DNA from: Schistosoma haematobium
Taxonomy: Eukaryota; Platyhelminthes; Trematoda; Strigeidida; Schistosomatidae
Direction of reading: 5' to 3'
Length of the DNA stretch: 64,000 nt
NCBI RefSeq assembly: GCF_000699445.3
Contig: NC_067198.1
Coordinates: forward strand, 7,748,801 to 7,812,800
This document shows positions 53,845 to 64,000 of the stretch, one piece after another. The position numbers and the translations under genes were made by a program. The notes beneath the pieces are model-generated. The model was given only the letters and a program-made list of their open reading frames with translations. It did no database searches and was not told the origin of the DNA. Position 1 is the stretch's first letter. The number at the start of each line of letters is the position of its first letter.

Positions 53845-55100
53845 TGTCACTCCTAGTGGAACATCGGCCACCAACAAGGAATATCTAAACAAACTTGACC
53901 TGGTCTCTCCTTCCCTGTTGTTTCCAGTCACTATTCATTCTTCTGATGTCTGCTTCCAATTCTCTGTGCAATGTGTTCTTTATTCTTTCACTTTGCAGTC
54001 TGTCTTCACGATTCCAAGTTGGCGCTTGCCTCGTGATGCAGTTTGACGATTTTTGCAATTTATGAGGTATCTACCTCCAATGTCTTCCTAATTTCATTCT
54101 TATTTGGAAGTCGTTTTGTTCCTCCTCCTTCTTTGTTTTGAAGAATGTTGTGATGGTTCTGGATCCATGAGATTCCCATCCTATAAGTGCTTTAAGTGCT
54201 TCTTTGGACTGTATCGGTGCAACTCACAGAGTGTGCGGAGCATTTTCTTCTTCGTGACCAGAGCACGGCAGCATCTCTCTCGTATCTAACCTTTTTTATC
54301 TAGCTTTGATTCAATAGGTTTTACTGATTCCGAGATCCGCCAAGTTGTATCTCCTTGTTTCCGTAACTATTTGACCAGTCCTTCCGATCTCCCACATTGT
54401 CCGAACATCCTATGTATCTATATTAACTGTTGCACTGTTTGTTAGAAGGGGAATCTGCTAGGTTTGAAGCGATTACGAGTTCACTTAGACTGCGAACGGA
54501 ACAAAGACTTGCGACCAAAGATCAAATAACTAGCTGTTCTATTGCGTCCTAGCCCCGCTAACTAGAAAGAGAAGTCAAAGTCCGAACGGGGAAGTATATT
54601 CCGCAAAATCCCAGAAGCACGAGCGATCACAACAGACACAGATCAAAGCGTAAATATACAGTACAAAACCGTCCTCAACAAGCGTTACAAAATAGCATAC
54701 TAAAAGACACAACGGACCAATAGCGTTTAAAATTCTCACTGGTGGGAAACACGACATGAAGGTGAAAAGAGAGCTTTTGGCGCGGAAACAAACAAATTCA
54801 AATCTTCTAAATAAAATTACAAAATTAGGTCTTTTCCCAGTGAGTTCTGGTGACCTAACGTTCCCAAGAGAATCGGCCTCGTGACTTCCGAAGAATCTCG
54901 GCTCTCACCATGAGGCGTCATAATTCCTCTAAAAGAAGGTCCTTCAAATCCCAGGACAGAGTTTGAATGGTTTAAATGATTTCTTTCTGAATGGTGTTTT
55001 TTAGTAGGGTTGTTTTCTACGCGATGAGGTTGCTGACCCCATGCCCAACCCTCCTCCTTTACCGGTGCTTGGGACCTTTAGCAACCCTATAAGACCTACA
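53845..55100 (-). mobile_element. Internally deleted Perere-3/SR3-like RTE LINE
   Basis: On the minus strand: GC-rich 5' end (55100-55010), 5' UTR, and an endonuclease-start block with NVGDRKDWSNSYGNKEIQLG-like sequence (near 54415-54350). It then passes without RT to a C-terminal block (ITRQAPTWNREDRLQSERIK, then TLHRELEADIRRMNSDW; near 54040-53910) and the 3' end (GGCCGATGTTCCACTAGGAG, near 53855-53875). Joining of endonuclease start to C-terminus implies an internal deletion of most of the element. It is antisense in the CFAP210 intron. Confidence 0.7.
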
Positions 55101-55277
55101 ATGGGAGTTAATTTAATTGAAAGGCTTACCAAAATCAAATGTATAGAAGCACAACTTTAAGCGAGTTGCTATAGATCAATCTTTTCAAAATTACAGGAAT
55201 ATTTTAATTTCTCCCTCATAATTTGATTTTTATTCCCGTTTTTTCTAAAAAACTAATTAATCTAATAAAATAATCAG

Positions 55278-55451
55278 GGATCAAGAGAAAAGAAGCTTGA
55301 AGATCGTTCTAATCGTTTGGCCGATGAGGAAAAAGGTAGAATGGCCATCGATCGTAAAGAGGAGAAATTCCAAGTGGAACAAAGAAAGAAAGCTGTCGAT
55401 AAAGCGAAGCAGCAATTATATTACGAAACGGATCGTGTTCGATCATTACAT
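55278..55451 (+). CDS. CFAP210-like: CFAP210-like exon B
   Basis: 174 bp, 58 codons, phase 0 on both sides, between AATAATCAG and GTAAATCC. The sequence is Lys/Glu-rich coiled coil ending AVDKAKQQLYYETDRVRSLH, which matches the A-x-x-NAKQ-x-x-x-YQTERVK-x-FH landmark of vertebrate CFAP210. It joins exon A directly after WTNTLL in register with the vertebrate order. Confidence 0.8.
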
Positions 55452-56739
55452 GTAAATCCATATTATAACGTAATAATCCTAATAATGATTATCGTAATAT
55501 CAAAACTAAAATTCATGAGCGAAATTACGCAACTCTTAAAGTAAATGTGAGAACGTTTTACCAGATCCCAGTGATTAGTTTGTAATAGAGAAAATAACAA
55601 CAAACAAAACATCAGTTTTTTGTTAACATTTCAACGTTCTTGTGGTTTACATTCAAACGAAGCAACGCTGTTGATTTTCATATATTAGGCTAAAATGTAT
55701 TCCTCCACTAATACCCTTATATTGATGAAGAGAATTATTAAGTCATGTCTTTATTGCTTTTATGGACTAATCCTAATGATAATGCTAAACTTTAATTATC
55801 ATCCTAACTAGCTACATTTCTGTTATATTCATTATCTTTATACTCGATAACCGAGGACAAATGAATTAAGTGCCAGAATACAAATGTTCCTTAATGCATA
55901 TTTAAGTAATAGAATTAACCGGCATATACGTTATCTTAAACAAACATAGTCTAATAGGAGTGAGTGGACACAACTGGATTGAAATAATAGTAGTATTGGA
56001 ATAACACAAAAACTGAACCTATTTGTGATTGAATTAGATTTATGTTAACATTGGCACTTGGAATGGAGATAACACTGAAAATAGGATATCCAACAATCGT
56101 ATTGTTGTAAGATAAATCCAATACTGCATTAGACTGATTCAGTTTGTATTGTATTGAAACGAATTCAAACTGTCCAGAATGTTAATCAGTCAGTATGCCT
56201 GAAATGTTCATGCGTCAATATAATAGTGAAATATGATTGATCTATAAACAGATAGATAGACAGACAGACAACCAAGCAAATGAATATTGGAGGGATTCAT
56301 GTGTAAGGCATTCTGATTAATCACAGCTGAGCACAAGTTAACCGATAAAGTTGCATTCAACAGTCAGATATCGTCTTCCAAAGTGAGTGTACGATATTTG
56401 CATTTAACGTGTCTATTAAATATCATCATTTCTTCATCGTAAACTCAGAATGGTTTTGAAAAATAACCGGCTTCCTGTTTTTACGTTGTTATATTTTCGT
56501 CAAAATTAGTATGCATGCGATCGACAGAGTAACAGCTTGTTTGAACCATTTACCATGATCTTGAAGTCACATTTTCTTATCTTACTTTCTTATCCCCATA
56601 CTTTGGCCCAGCCATATTAGTGGTTATCAGAAATTGTTTGAAATCATCTCCGTACTTATTAATTTCATTGACTCATTTCGCACTATTTTTAAGATTTTGT
56701 TTTCCTGTGCCTATTTGTTGTTATGGCTTCTGTCTATAG
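55452..56739 (+). other. Intron, nothing recognised
   Basis: 1.3 kb of AT-rich intron. A short GATA/GACA run lies near 56252-56272. Confidence 0.5.
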
Positions 56740-56869
56740 TCAGGCTTAAACCTAACAGAAACTTTGAAAGAACGTGATATGCAACTGAGATTTAAACATT
56801 TCAAAAATAAATCAGAAGTGAACAAAGAAAAAATATATCTCGAAACGATGCGGAAAAGTATTGAAGGAG
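56740..56869 (+). CDS. CFAP210-like: CFAP210-like exon C
   Basis: 130 bp, between TGTCTATAG and GTAAATTT, phase 0 in and 1 out. It starts SGLNLTETLKERDMQLRFKH, matching the vertebrate SGLLLS-x-x-MKERDAQIEFR landmark, and ends YLETMRKSIEG. Other in-line AG sites close by either break the frame or remove the conserved SGL, so this acceptor is preferred. Confidence 0.82.
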
Positions 56870-56954
56870 GTAAATTTTAAAAACAATACATAAATAGAGT
56901 GAAAATATTTATATATTTATTTTTCATAGTTTATATAGCTGACTGATCTTCATT

Positions 56955-57020
56955 AGAACACCACTGTGAACCAGGAAAACTAGACAGCTATTTCGTCCTA
57001 GTACGACAGTGTGTTGCGGA
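56955..57020 (-). mobile_element. SINE tail fragment
   Basis: ACTAGACAGCTATTTCGTCCTAGTACGA is the reverse of the tail motif of the SINEs at 2.4 and 14.4 kb. No tRNA-like head is present. Confidence 0.5.
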
Positions 57021-57235
57021 CCTCTAAAAGAACTCTATGAAGATGTGACAATATGCAAGAAAAATAATAATATACCAAAACAGATATTGATACCATAAAC
57101 CGGAATACCTATATATAGATAAAAAACGATGGAACGATAACACTTGAAACAATATTGTAAATTGAATGACAAAATAGTACCAACAGTTTTGTGATGAATG
57201 TTACTTCTAAGCTCCTGAGTAACCACCACAAATAG

Positions 57236-57560
57236 ATTCCACTCGATTATCAAATGCTCTTTTGCACTAAGATGGTGGCTGGGGTTAGTCAACAAGAAAT
57301 CCTGGATCTAGGTTTCGTGCTACTTGGCACTTGTCAGCAAGGTGTATCTGTAATCTTGAGGGAACTGGTGCTTCCTGACGGATTTGACCTCATGTCACAC
57401 AGCTTCACAGTCAGAGACGTTATCACTGGGCTATCCAGGCTGTGACTGACCTCTTGTTGGACTGAGATGCATTTACATTGTAACTTAGTCGATAGGATTC
57501 GATCTGCACTAAGAAGGACCTGACATACATGACATTGATCACCCAGTGATCAATCAATCG
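57236..57560 (-). mobile_element. tRNA-derived repeat, second SINE type
   Basis: The minus strand has GGATAGCCCAGTGATAACGT (A-box-like) and GACATGAGGTCAAATCCGTC (degenerate B box), an arrangement like a tRNA gene with added 3' sequence. The flanks CAAATGCTCTTTTGCAC (57251-) and AAATGCTCTTCTGCAC (57564-) form a direct repeat around it. The 63-codon ORF across it is a by-product. Confidence 0.6.
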
Positions 57561-57724
57561 TAAATGCTCTTCTGCACTTTTGGCACAGACAGTTCAGAAA
57601 ATAATATAAATCTGATGGCGTTACTTGGTAATAATCCAGAACAATAGTTCCAAGTAGTGTAGAGCGGTCTAAAAACGATATTACGATTTTATAATCAAAT
57701 GAGATAAAATGGAGCTGTTAAGAT

Positions 57725-57927
57725 TTTTAAATACACTTTTGCTTAACCACACTGAGAGGTGCTCACGAGCCCGAATATACAAATTTCTAGAACATTTGCC
57801 AATATAACTTGCTCTACAGAAGCAGTTCAATTAATAGATACAGAAAGAAGTGGCTAGTCTAGGTAATTTATCTTTCAACCTTGGAGGGATTATTGGACAT
57901 GTGGAAAACATTAATTGTAGTTTACCT
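57725..57927 (-). pseudogene. Penelope-like GIY-YIG fragment, inverted arm 1
   Basis: The minus strand encodes the KDKLPRL, SYIGKCSRNL and RAREHLSVWL landmarks of the Penelope-like nuclease. It is the reverse complement, with few differences, of 58849-59055. Downstream 57930-58100 is not decodable. Confidence 0.7.
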
Positions 57928-58167
57928 ACATTACAAAGCGTTGCGTCCAAGCACGATTTCCAGGTTTGTACACCGGTCTATTAGTTTGTTGGTCGTATAC
58001 ATCTTTCTGGTGTTTATTGGGATTCGGTGTGTTAGTATTTACTGTGTGGTACACATCTGCGAGATGATTTCGAAGATTATGGATGTACGGTAATTGTTCC
58101 TGAGTTTCACACAGTAAATAGGATATATGTATCTCAACAGGTAGATAGATTCGTCCCCATAATTTCT

Positions 58168-58296
58168 TAGTTTTGCTCTTTTATAATACAAAAGGAACGT
58201 GACTAAGACACTTCATTATAGAATCAAGACCATATGCTCTCTAGACACGGTCGAAGATGAAACCAAGTTATTATACACGACCCTGAAGGAAAATGG
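58168..58296 (+). pseudogene. Penelope-like element, upstream piece
   Basis: Aligns with 63766-63890. The frame shows TLHYRIKTICSLDTVEDET, then LLYTTLKENG, the region that precedes the nuclease domain in these elements. It is interrupted after AAAATGGA by a 375-bp stretch and resumes at 58672. Confidence 0.65.
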
Positions 58297-58671
58297 ATGT
58301 AGGGAGCAATTTCCTACAGGTTTAATTCTGAGCTATTCTCTAGACCGTCGAATACAGAGTCTTGGTTTGGCCAAAGTCAGAACAAGCAAGCTATGTGGCT
58401 AGATAAACTTTATCTGTTTCTAAAACATAAGTTAACATCGTTAGTGTACAAACAAACTGTACGGTCTATTAATAAAGGGAAAAAAACAGACAAATAACAT
58501 ACCAAACAGTAGCCAGAGTATAGGAAAAATGAGTCAACAAGCAAATATTGTTTTACAATGAACATTAAACTGTGATTGGTTAATAAAGGGATACGTCGTA
58601 CAATGTCAAAAAGAGTTAATGTAGTGGTGGGCGTTTCCCTTTATTATTGGTGGGTTCGTCTATCGATCACA
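58297..58671. other. Insertion inside a Penelope-like element
   Basis: Present between the two element pieces here but absent from the 63.8-kb copy. It contains no ORF of note and no clear terminal repeats, so it is an unidentified insertion. Confidence 0.5.
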
Positions 58672-59125
58672 TTTTACAATGAATATCCTGTGAAATTTGT
58701 AAATAAAAACAGCCAATAAACAGAGCATAAGGAATACCTAACTGTGAACAAATAGCCTCTGTATATACGCTTACAATTCAGAGGCGATGCACCAAATGAA
58801 ACGCTGAAACTGAAGTTAAGCAGATCAATTGAAAGAACTTTTAGTGCAGGTAAACTACAATTAATGTTTTCCACATGTCCAATAATCCCTCCAAGGTTGA
58901 AAGATAAATTACCTAGACTAGCCACTTCTTTCTGTACCTATTAATTCAACTGCTTCTGTAGAGCAAGTTATATTGGCAGATGTTCTAGGAACTTGTATAT
59001 TCGGGCCCGTGAGCACCTCTCAGTGTGGTTAAGCAAAGGTGTAGTTAAAACTGTTGACAACTCCATTTTAGCTCATTTAATTCAAACAGGACATACAGTT
59101 AACATGGAGCAATCTTTCACTTTTA
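58672..59125 (+). pseudogene. Penelope-like GIY-YIG domain, inverted arm 2
   Basis: The plus-strand reading has PPRLKDKLPRLATSF, SYIGRCSRNLYIRAREHL, VWLSKGVVKTVDNSILAHLI and QTGHTVNMEQSF. This is the full order of a Penelope-like GIY-YIG domain, with frame breaks. The first 130 bp or so match 63887-64000. Segment 58849-59055 is inverted relative to 57725-57927. Confidence 0.75.
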
Positions 59126-60735
59126 TCATCTTTGATCATAGATCGTGGCCAACAAATTAGAAAAGTTAATGACGTTGGTAGTACTTATTCGAACATTAAA
59201 AGTAGGGTAGTTATCGATTAACCAATTAATTATGCCCGCTCATAAATGATACAAATAAATCATAGTTATTGAACATACATGTGATCACACGTAGGATGTA
59301 TTTTTGTGGCTATAAAATTCATTAAATATACATTTCACTATATGTGCATCAACGATCCCACCGGGGATCAAGTCTAGCGCCCTCACTTTGGCGTGCAAGA
59401 CCGTACGTCTCTGATGGCGCAGTCATGGACGAGAAAGCTGTTCGTTTCTTCCTGGATTTTAGTGGTGCTCTAAGATCAGTTAGTAGTCTAAAATATAAAA
59501 ATGTAACAATCATGACGAAACTTCTATACTGCTACGTATCTATTATTTGACTTCGATAATATGTATAGTTCAATGTTCACAAGAGTATCTGGATTCCAGT
59601 GCCTAGCCCCAGTTCATCTATTCTATATAAAACTTTGACATAAATGAGGATATCTAGATAATCCTCATAGAACAAACGCATATCCCAACGAAAACTAATT
59701 AACATTCAGTCAAAAATATAAACAGCGGGATCGCTTAAACATTTTCTACTAATGATGCTAATAGTATAACTGTTGGAAAATTCGCTAAATTTGTTTAAGG
59801 AAATATGAGACGAGTTTAGTAGTATTTATAGTGTTCGGTATACTGAAAGACGTGTATTTCTGGGATTGTTGTTTAAAAATAATGTTAGAATATACTGATA
59901 TTCACCGCACATAGCAACAAAATATTTAACTGTATGCTTGATTGAATAATAATTATTATTCAGTCTAAATCATTAAAATAGTATTTTCACTCGATTCCGT
60001 TAGGTTGAGGTTGTCTCCAATGTTTTCAATGTGGTACCTAGTACTTTTGGTTATTCTGTTTATTTAGTGAATGAGTGACGCATGTTTAACTCTTAATAAA
60101 GATTACCCTAACCTCAGTACTATTCGTTTTACTTATATGCATAATATATTGAAAAAGATATATTCAATCAGTGTTATAAAAAGGCATTATTTGACTCTAC
60201 ATTAAATATAGAGTGCATCTTCTTTCACTCTGAATGGTAAATTGTATTTGTTCATCAAACCTTTGTCAACGCTAGTGATTACACAAATACACGTTTATAT
60301 ACGATAATCTATTAACACTGACAAACAAGTCTTCTAGAATGATAGATATAACTGACATCAACTAACATTATCCTTCATTACAGCTTTTCATTAGAGAAGT
60401 ACAAATGTAAAAAGGATCACAAATGTTACTGATAGCGTACATAAAAACTTTATCTACTCTACTGTCTGACGACATTAGCAGTTAGTCAATCAATCAATCA
60501 AATGCAACGTAGAATCTGGGACGTGTACTTAGGTTCAAGTTACCATATCCCGTTAACACAGCAAGATAAGATCATCAAAATAAATCCCAGAGTGGTTGTG
60601 GCAGTAATAGTATTACTCGTAATGGAAAAGATGGAAGGCATGGAAGATGCAATTCGAAAAGAAAACTTAAACTACTGAGACAGGAAATTCATGAGAAATT
60701 TAGAAAATTTGGGTTAAAGGGAAGATAAATAATAG
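59126..60735 (+). other. Intron, nothing recognised
   Basis: AT-rich CFAP210 intron. A small ORF at 59344-59550 shows no family features and is not called. Confidence 0.45.
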
Positions 60736-61080
60736 ATGCACCTGCGCCAAAGCAAACAATTTCGGGTCATGTTACCCAAATTTCGAACCATTGGTTATGA
60801 TAATCACGCGAAACTCAACCAGTTTATCTGCGCCTACCTGCATGGCTCAGTTAGTAGTCAATATCTTAACGGACAGTTGTTATGTCTTGGTTTCACTCCC
60901 CTAAACTTTCTTCTAGCCTACTCCTACATCAGCTATCATCACTCCTCGAGGTATTCGGTGGATGGGCATACGTGATACATGTCCTAACCATCTTAGTTTA
61001 TAAGGATTCACTACCTCGTCAACCGATTGGCCATACTTACCTAGTACTCTACGTATAACCTCAGAATGACGACTATATAT
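60736..61080 (-). mobile_element. SR2-like RTE 3' fragment
   Basis: The blocks ATGTTACCCAAATTTCGAACC, GATAATCACGCGAA, CATACGTGATACATGTCC and TCCTAACCATCTTAGTTTATAAGGATTCACTACCTCGTC align in order with 43925-44215 of the large RTE element. The apparent plus-strand ORF is antisense to it. Confidence 0.65.
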
Positions 61081-63124
61081 AATGACTAAATGATGTATCG
61101 GGTGATAGTGAGTAGTAATTGTTTAATGAGCAAACATAATGACATATGGGAATGCTAAATATATGAGACTACATCATATTATAAGTTCATCCTACTCGAA
61201 ATTCACTCTATGCTGACTATTTGTGCCTTGTGTCAATAAACTAATGTTCTGGTCTACAAGTGATTCTTAATAAATATCACTTACTCAGTGTCCTGGTGGT
61301 TTGATAGATGGACGATAGAAAGTGACAAACTATCGTGTATTTAGAGAGCATTTAGTTAACAGGTCTTCTAGAAGGCTATAGAAAATATCTAATTTGCTGT
61401 TTTTCATTTTAAATTTAGACGCTAAACAGCAAAAAGTGATGATTACATAAGAATTCACTTTGAACTTAGCTATTCTCTCATATGTAACTTAAACTTTTAA
61501 TATTGTTTTGTATCTATACTAAAATTATGTATGAACTAAAAATATGGAGCAGTTGTAACCTATTTCTCCAATCCTGAAGACAGTTATAGTCATTTTCTAA
61601 GTGATTGTCTCCCCTTTCACTTCGTCGTGTCTGTGGTAATACGGTTGAAGCGTTGTAGTTGTGGAGCAATAGTAGATATACGATCCATGTAATTAGGATA
61701 TTTTTAATTCAAGTTACAATATACTAAATGGGAACACTGTAGGTTTTAAATTCTTTTGCTTAAAATTCACATGTAAAACGAAAGTTCACTAACTTTAAGA
61801 ATAATCTACAATACAGTCAATACTGGCGATGTTTTGAGTAACTTTGTAGTACTAGTAGAGTGTATTGGTAGACTGGGATAAAGCTGGTGACAGCGTAACC
61901 AAAATGTGGCATTAATCCATTAAGTTATCAACTGTTAGTCTGAGCCAAGTAAATGCGGTCCACATAATAAAAACTATCAGTAATTATAAACTTTTGGTAA
62001 CTCGGCTCACAGTCGTTTGCAACGGCACAGATGCATTCACTCTTTATCTTCCTCTCGGTCCTGAAATCCACTATTTCATCATATTTACCTTTTCCTTTTG
62101 TCTTTCTGAACCATATTCTCAATGTTTAATCTTTCTGAACGTTTTTGCAGTTTCTGTGCTATTCATCTTGTTAATCTAATCTCATCGTGCTAATGTGGTA
62201 ATCAACTTCGGCCAAATCACGTATGTCCCAGGCTCTATATTGATCTCGACTGACCGTATATTTAAATGCCATTTAACATCAGATAACGCAGGTAATGTAT
62301 GGTCTAAAAGACCGATAAACCCAAGCAACATTCTTACCTGTTTCCTAACCTATTAATCAGAACTCTAGGAAAATCACCTAAGGACATTATTTATTGTTCC
62401 ATTTTATTCAGGCATAAAAACTCATGATAATATACAGATATTACCTGACTGTAACATAACGTAACTAATAAATCCCACTGGTACAAGGCTGAGTAACAGA
62501 CTTATTATTAAATTACTGTAGTTTGTAATCGACAAAAGCTGCTTTATTAGCTAATAAATCACGTAAATGCTTCCAGTGAAAAAAAATTGCAATACCGCAA
62601 ACCAATTATTTAAGAAATTTGCAATGAGAAGGAGTGACTATTGGAGTTCAGCTGTGTTAATGATGAAGATAATGAGAGATGACCATACAATATCGCAAAT
62701 TGATTGAAGTTAGAGCCGTAAACTATAGGATTCTAACTCAATAGTCTAAAGTTTTAGCTTTCTCTGCGATACCTGAAATGCCTGGGTCCGATACCTGGCG
62801 AGATCATGAATGAAGACTTCCAAGGAGTCCGATTATGGAAAAATCGGTTTTTTAGTATTTCCTGGTTTCCAATTGTTGTTTAACTTGAGTCTATTAATTG
62901 TCTCATTAATACTTAACAATTCCCACAATTCATCTTATTCTGAAAAATATACCTACTGGATCTTCAGAGAATAACTTTCCAAATTACATGTTTTCGCTTA
63001 TTCGCTCCATGGTAACAACGTTCTTTTATTTTTCAATAATATCTTTTATTCCCACAAATCTATTTTGCTACTGCAAATCTGAATACGCGGTTCCTAACGC
63101 TAAATGCTTCCGCTTTCTACTTAG
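61081..63124 (+). other. Intron, little recognised
   Basis: AT-rich. Near 62740-62815 a CTGGGTCCGATACCTGG motif recalls a decayed SINE B box on the plus strand, too weak to call. No exon is seen. Confidence 0.4.
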
Positions 63125-63200
63125 CTATAAAGAAAGAACTAGACGAAGCTGAAAGAAGACATGAGAAAAATTTATTAAATGCTCAAGAATTAATAGCACA
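63125..63200 (+). CDS. CFAP210-like: CFAP210-like exon D
   Basis: 76 bp between TACTTAG and GTAAATGA. With G from exon C the first codon is Ala and the frame reads A-I-KKELDEAERRHEKNLLNAQE, then LIA, ending in phase 2. This matches the KEEQEKAEKRHRERVALAKD segment that follows the exon C equivalent in vertebrate CFAP210. The gene continues beyond the window. Confidence 0.8.
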
Positions 63201-63765
63201 GTAAATGATTTTCATTGCTATTATTATTATTTGATATATAATATCTATTAATTCTTATCGAAGCTTCTGACTACACGATCACGTAATGCGTAAAATCTAG
63301 CAATCCAAAATGAGAAAATATTCTGTAATACAGTAGTATTATTGCGAAAATATATGAGATGAATTTACAAACCTATCTACAGTGTTTATCATGTCAGTGT
63401 TCAATCAAAGCAAGGTACTTCCTGAAGTTGACATGTAAAGGTTACTTACAATACCATACGTAACAATTGACAGGTGTTTCGAAATTATGCCAGTAAGCAA
63501 CATTGAGACGAGAACGAATGGTATCAAAATGTAAACGTATTGCAATAAAACAAACGTTTAACGAGTGTAGTAAGATTGATAATAATTGTCGCTAGTATTA
63601 CTAATATACAGTTACATTATAAATATGTTGAATGTTACCTGTTTACATAAATACATAGTAATCCCACACAAAATCAGATTGGAACTGCACATTATATGCT
63701 CAATAGATATTATTATTGAACTGACTACTGAATATTAGTTAGACGGGCCAATATACAAACGTTCT
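63201..63765 (+). other. Intron, nothing recognised
   Basis: AT-rich sequence after exon D; no feature supported. Confidence 0.45.
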
Positions 63766-64000
63766 TAGCTTTGTTCCTCTGTAGTACAAAAGGAACGTGA
63801 CTAAAACGCTTCACTATAGAATCAAGACCATATGCTCTCTAGATACGGTCGAAGATGAAACCAAGGTATTATACACGACCCTGAAAGAAAATGGATATCC
63901 TGAGAAATTTGTAAATAAAAACAGCCAATAAACAGAGCATAAGGAATACCTAACTGTGAACAAATAGCCTCTGTATATACGCTTACAATTCAGAGGCGAT
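63766..64000 (+). pseudogene. Penelope-like element, truncated by window end
   Basis: Uninterrupted homologue of 58168-58296 joined to 58672-58790. It encodes TLHYRIKTICSLDTVEDET and LLYTTLKENGYPEKFVNK, then a stop. It shows what the 58-kb copy looked like before its insertion. The nuclease domain would lie to the right. Confidence 0.65.

Larger units (their letters stand above)
51248..63200 (+). other. CFAP210-like: CFAP210/CCDC173-like ciliary protein gene, partial
   Basis: Gene-level entry. Exons 51248-51465, 55278-55451, 56740-56869 and 63125-63200 have good splice sites and chain in phase (0, 0, 1). The product continues past the window. The conceptual protein is a highly charged coiled coil. 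Landmarks appear in the order I recall for vertebrate CFAP210: SEWKRLK-like start, VKKWTNTL, LYYETDRVRSLH, SGL-x-L then LKERD, and EAERRHEKNL. Known family role: microtubule inner protein of motile cilia and flagella; flukes use these in flame cells, larval cilia and sperm. The N-terminal exon lies upstream and was not found. Introns are 3.8, 1.3 and 6.3 kb with many repeats. Confidence 0.75.

Noticed and set aside
57254..57445. 63-codon ORF
   Set aside because: It runs through a tRNA-derived repeat with A- and B-box-like sequences; not a protein gene.
1..64000. CRISPR arrays, bacterial operons, phage or defence systems
   Set aside because: No regularly spaced repeats, no ribosome-binding sites and no long intronless host genes; introns, SINEs and LINEs show metazoan nuclear DNA.

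Overview
The window looks like nuclear DNA of a blood fluke (Schistosoma). It is AT-rich and intron-rich. It carries the mixture of repeats typical of that genus: CsRn1/Boudicca-type and other Gypsy LTR elements, SR2-like and Perere-3/SR3-like RTE LINEs, an SR1-like CR1 LINE, Penelope-like elements, Merlin DNA transposons and tRNA-derived SINEs. The genus call rests on remembered family features, not a database search. I do not call a species. No prokaryotic feature (operon, RBS, CRISPR, IS) is present.

Host genes. Two + strand protein-coding genes are cut by the window ends. (1) About 1.36-17.2 kb holds the last four recognised exons of a voltage-gated calcium channel alpha-2/delta subunit (CACNA2D family). 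Splice phases agree throughout and the last exon ends in a hydrophobic C-terminus. (2) About 51.2-63.2 kb holds four phase-consistent exons of a coiled-coil ciliary protein that matches CFAP210 (CCDC173) in exon order; the gene continues past the right edge. A fifth CFAP210-like exon, resembling the C-terminal part, lies in the first of these introns on the opposite strand.

Mobile DNA. The alpha-2/delta introns hold a complete 4.49-kb Gypsy-type element (5167-9658, 314-bp LTRs, GTAC target duplication), SINEs, a Penelope-like fragment, RTE pieces and a Merlin transposase fragment. From 18.7 to 43 kb there is a nested graveyard. A Merlin copy is split by a 166-bp solo LTR. An old CsRn1-like element (from 20.36 kb) has its RT-RNase H region split by a 1.1-kb gag-bearing deletion derivative of that same 166-bp LTR family. 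Its integrase is split by a 10.9-kb head-to-tail dimer of a younger CsRn1/Boudicca-like element (LTR-internal-LTR-internal-LTR, minus strand, 24524-35420, CATG target duplication). From 43.3 to 50.5 kb an SR2-like RTE element lies inside an SR1-like CR1 element. From 53 to 64 kb the CFAP210 introns hold an internally deleted RTE, tRNA-derived repeats and an inverted pair of Penelope-like fragments.

How it fits together. The host genes supply the only likely functional proteins. All recognised LINE coding pieces are antisense to them. Every transposable element examined carries at least one inactivating lesion. The most informative structures are the LTR dimer whose copies share the same lesions, the clean nested insertions with readable target-site duplications, the inverted CFAP210-like exon, and a repeated pattern of LTR mismatches confined to one LTR terminus.
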